Shown: positions 62,956-64,000 of the stretch, piece by piece
Layout: each line of letters opens with the position of its first letter
Numbering within the stretch: the stretch's first letter is position 1
Source of the DNA: Lucinisca nassula
Taxonomy: Eukaryota > Mollusca > Bivalvia > Lucinida > Lucinidae
Reading direction: 5' to 3'
Assembly (NCBI GenBank): GCA_963580285.1
Contig: OY757015.1
Span: 130,135,688 to 130,199,687 of the forward strand
Length of the DNA stretch: 64,000 bases
The notes under the pieces: model-generated
What the model saw: the letters and a program-made list of their open reading frames with translations, nothing else
The model's database searches: none
Told to the model about the DNA's origin: nothing
Translations under genes and position numbers: made by a program

Positions 62956-64000
62956 TTAAAATCAAGTTTCTATGTCATTAAATTTTGTACTTCCGGTACT
63001 GGACCGCGTTACTCCTCTTCCGCCGTTCGTTCGCTGAATAAAATAGTCCAAATGAACTCTTGAAAATTAATTTTGCAGGTATGGAACGTCTTTCAAAATA
63101 TTTCAGTTTTCGGGACTTTATACGGATTGAATATAAATTGGCACAGAGAGACGAATTCTGAAAAGAAAACAGTACTCTGGGACAATTGTCCTACGCGCTT
63201 TCCGATGATATTTAGGTTTTACTCTTTCATCCCTGAGTTTCTACACAGAACACTTCTCGCTTTAAATATATTCTTATAGAAAGGGATTTCTGATTAGTTC
63301 ACTGACATGATGACAAACACTGTACATGTAGATTCTGGCGAGACGTTCTAGCTACGTGCCGTCTTATCAGGATCTACAAGGTTTGCATAGATACAGTGTA
63401 TTTCTACCTCGGCGTCTGCACCGGTCTACAGGGTTAAAAGGGTTAGCATATCAGTGACCAACTAAATAATCCTTTACTGACCTACAGTTCGCCTGCTTTC
63501 GAGAGCTCTAATTACAAAACACGCGTTGTATGCTGTGAGTTTTAAATCAAGTTCTGTACTTTTGCAAATAGTGAAAACACCGATCAGACGCAACATTATG
63601 TGGCCTCTAATATATCTTAACTGTTTCAGAATGTCCCAATAATGAAAAATTAATTGGCATTAATGGGTTAATGTTTTAAGGACCCGTACAGGTTGGAATA
63701 AACGTATTTTAATTCGCCTTTGGTAAACATGGCGTCTGATCAGGGTTATAATGTCTAAATCAAATTGTTCAAAAATGATCTTTTTTGTCAAGTTATTCTC
63801 CTTTTTATGTCCCGACGCCCAAAGGAACATAGTTCCAAGCGGCTGCACAACGTATGTGCATCGTCGTATCAATGCGACGTTGCTAAGACATCATGTGTCC
63901 GCTAGGAGAGCTTCTCTGTAAGATTATTAGCAGATTCATCCAAAAATAACTGATCAGTTAGTTATAATTCTTTTATTTATTGACGTACGTATCTAATAGC
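62956..64000. other. No recognisable gene; short palindrome remnants
   Basis: Only diverged pieces of the AACAGTGTAGATC palindrome (63310-63385 and near 63735) were seen. The reading at 63073-63279 (+) follows an AG acceptor-like site but has no known domain. Confidence 0.5.

Overview
The window looks like animal nuclear DNA, most likely from a bivalve mollusc. It is AT-rich and intron-like, and is packed with several families of inverted-repeat elements, tRNA-derived SINEs, Penelope-like (PLE) retroelement fragments and tandem arrays containing AGGTCA motifs. I recognise these repeat types from bivalve genomes; the species call is inference.

One host gene can be supported, on the minus strand. 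Six exons with good splice sites and matching reading phases run from 52375 down to 26597: 52375-52207, 50713-50544, 48916-48680, 41727-41559, 30004-29877 and 26753-26597. Joined, they encode 343 residues: one complete SRCR domain followed almost directly by a six-bladed LDL-receptor class B (YWTD) beta-propeller. The gene is open at both ends. Everything else is intronic or flanking repeat sequence.

The most notable signals are self-cleaving RNA motifs. A hammerhead ribozyme with a complete core lies at 50860-50815 on the coding strand of the host gene, inside the intron that splits the SRCR domain and 107 nt upstream of its 3' splice site. Three more hammerhead copies, all decayed to some degree, lie on the plus strand at about 260-nt spacing (53450, 53710, 53974). 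This is the layout of a retrozyme (a small hammerhead-bearing retroelement).

The second theme is a swarm of about 38 copies of a roughly 270-300 bp palindromic element in two subfamilies. PAL-A ends in CATYACGAAAACACGCC. PAL-B ends in CATTACGATAACACACCC and CATCACGTGAACAAGTCC. Both share a hairpin of about 105 nt and a TATATAAA-containing small inverted repeat. Two nested insertions show 0-1 bp of target duplication.

Layout. 1-16 kb: PAL copies, PLE 3' ends, a 0.5 kb palindromic minisatellite, and a broken LINE. 16-26 kb: SINEs, PAL copies, and a long featureless stretch. 26-31 kb: propeller exons 6 and 5 with PAL copies. 31-36 kb: tRNA-like repeats and a PLE reverse transcriptase relic. 36-40 kb: a 3.4 kb tandem array inside a PLE 3' end. 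40-49 kb: exons 4 and 3, nested PAL copies, foldbacks, and a SINE in a foldback loop. 49-54 kb: exons 2 and 1 and the hammerheads. 54-57 kb: a PLE 3' end broken by a SINE and a second tandem array. 57-63 kb: a Ty3/gypsy relic (zinc knuckle, protease, start of RT) riddled with PLE pieces. I saw no CRISPR array, rRNA gene or convincing functional tRNA gene.
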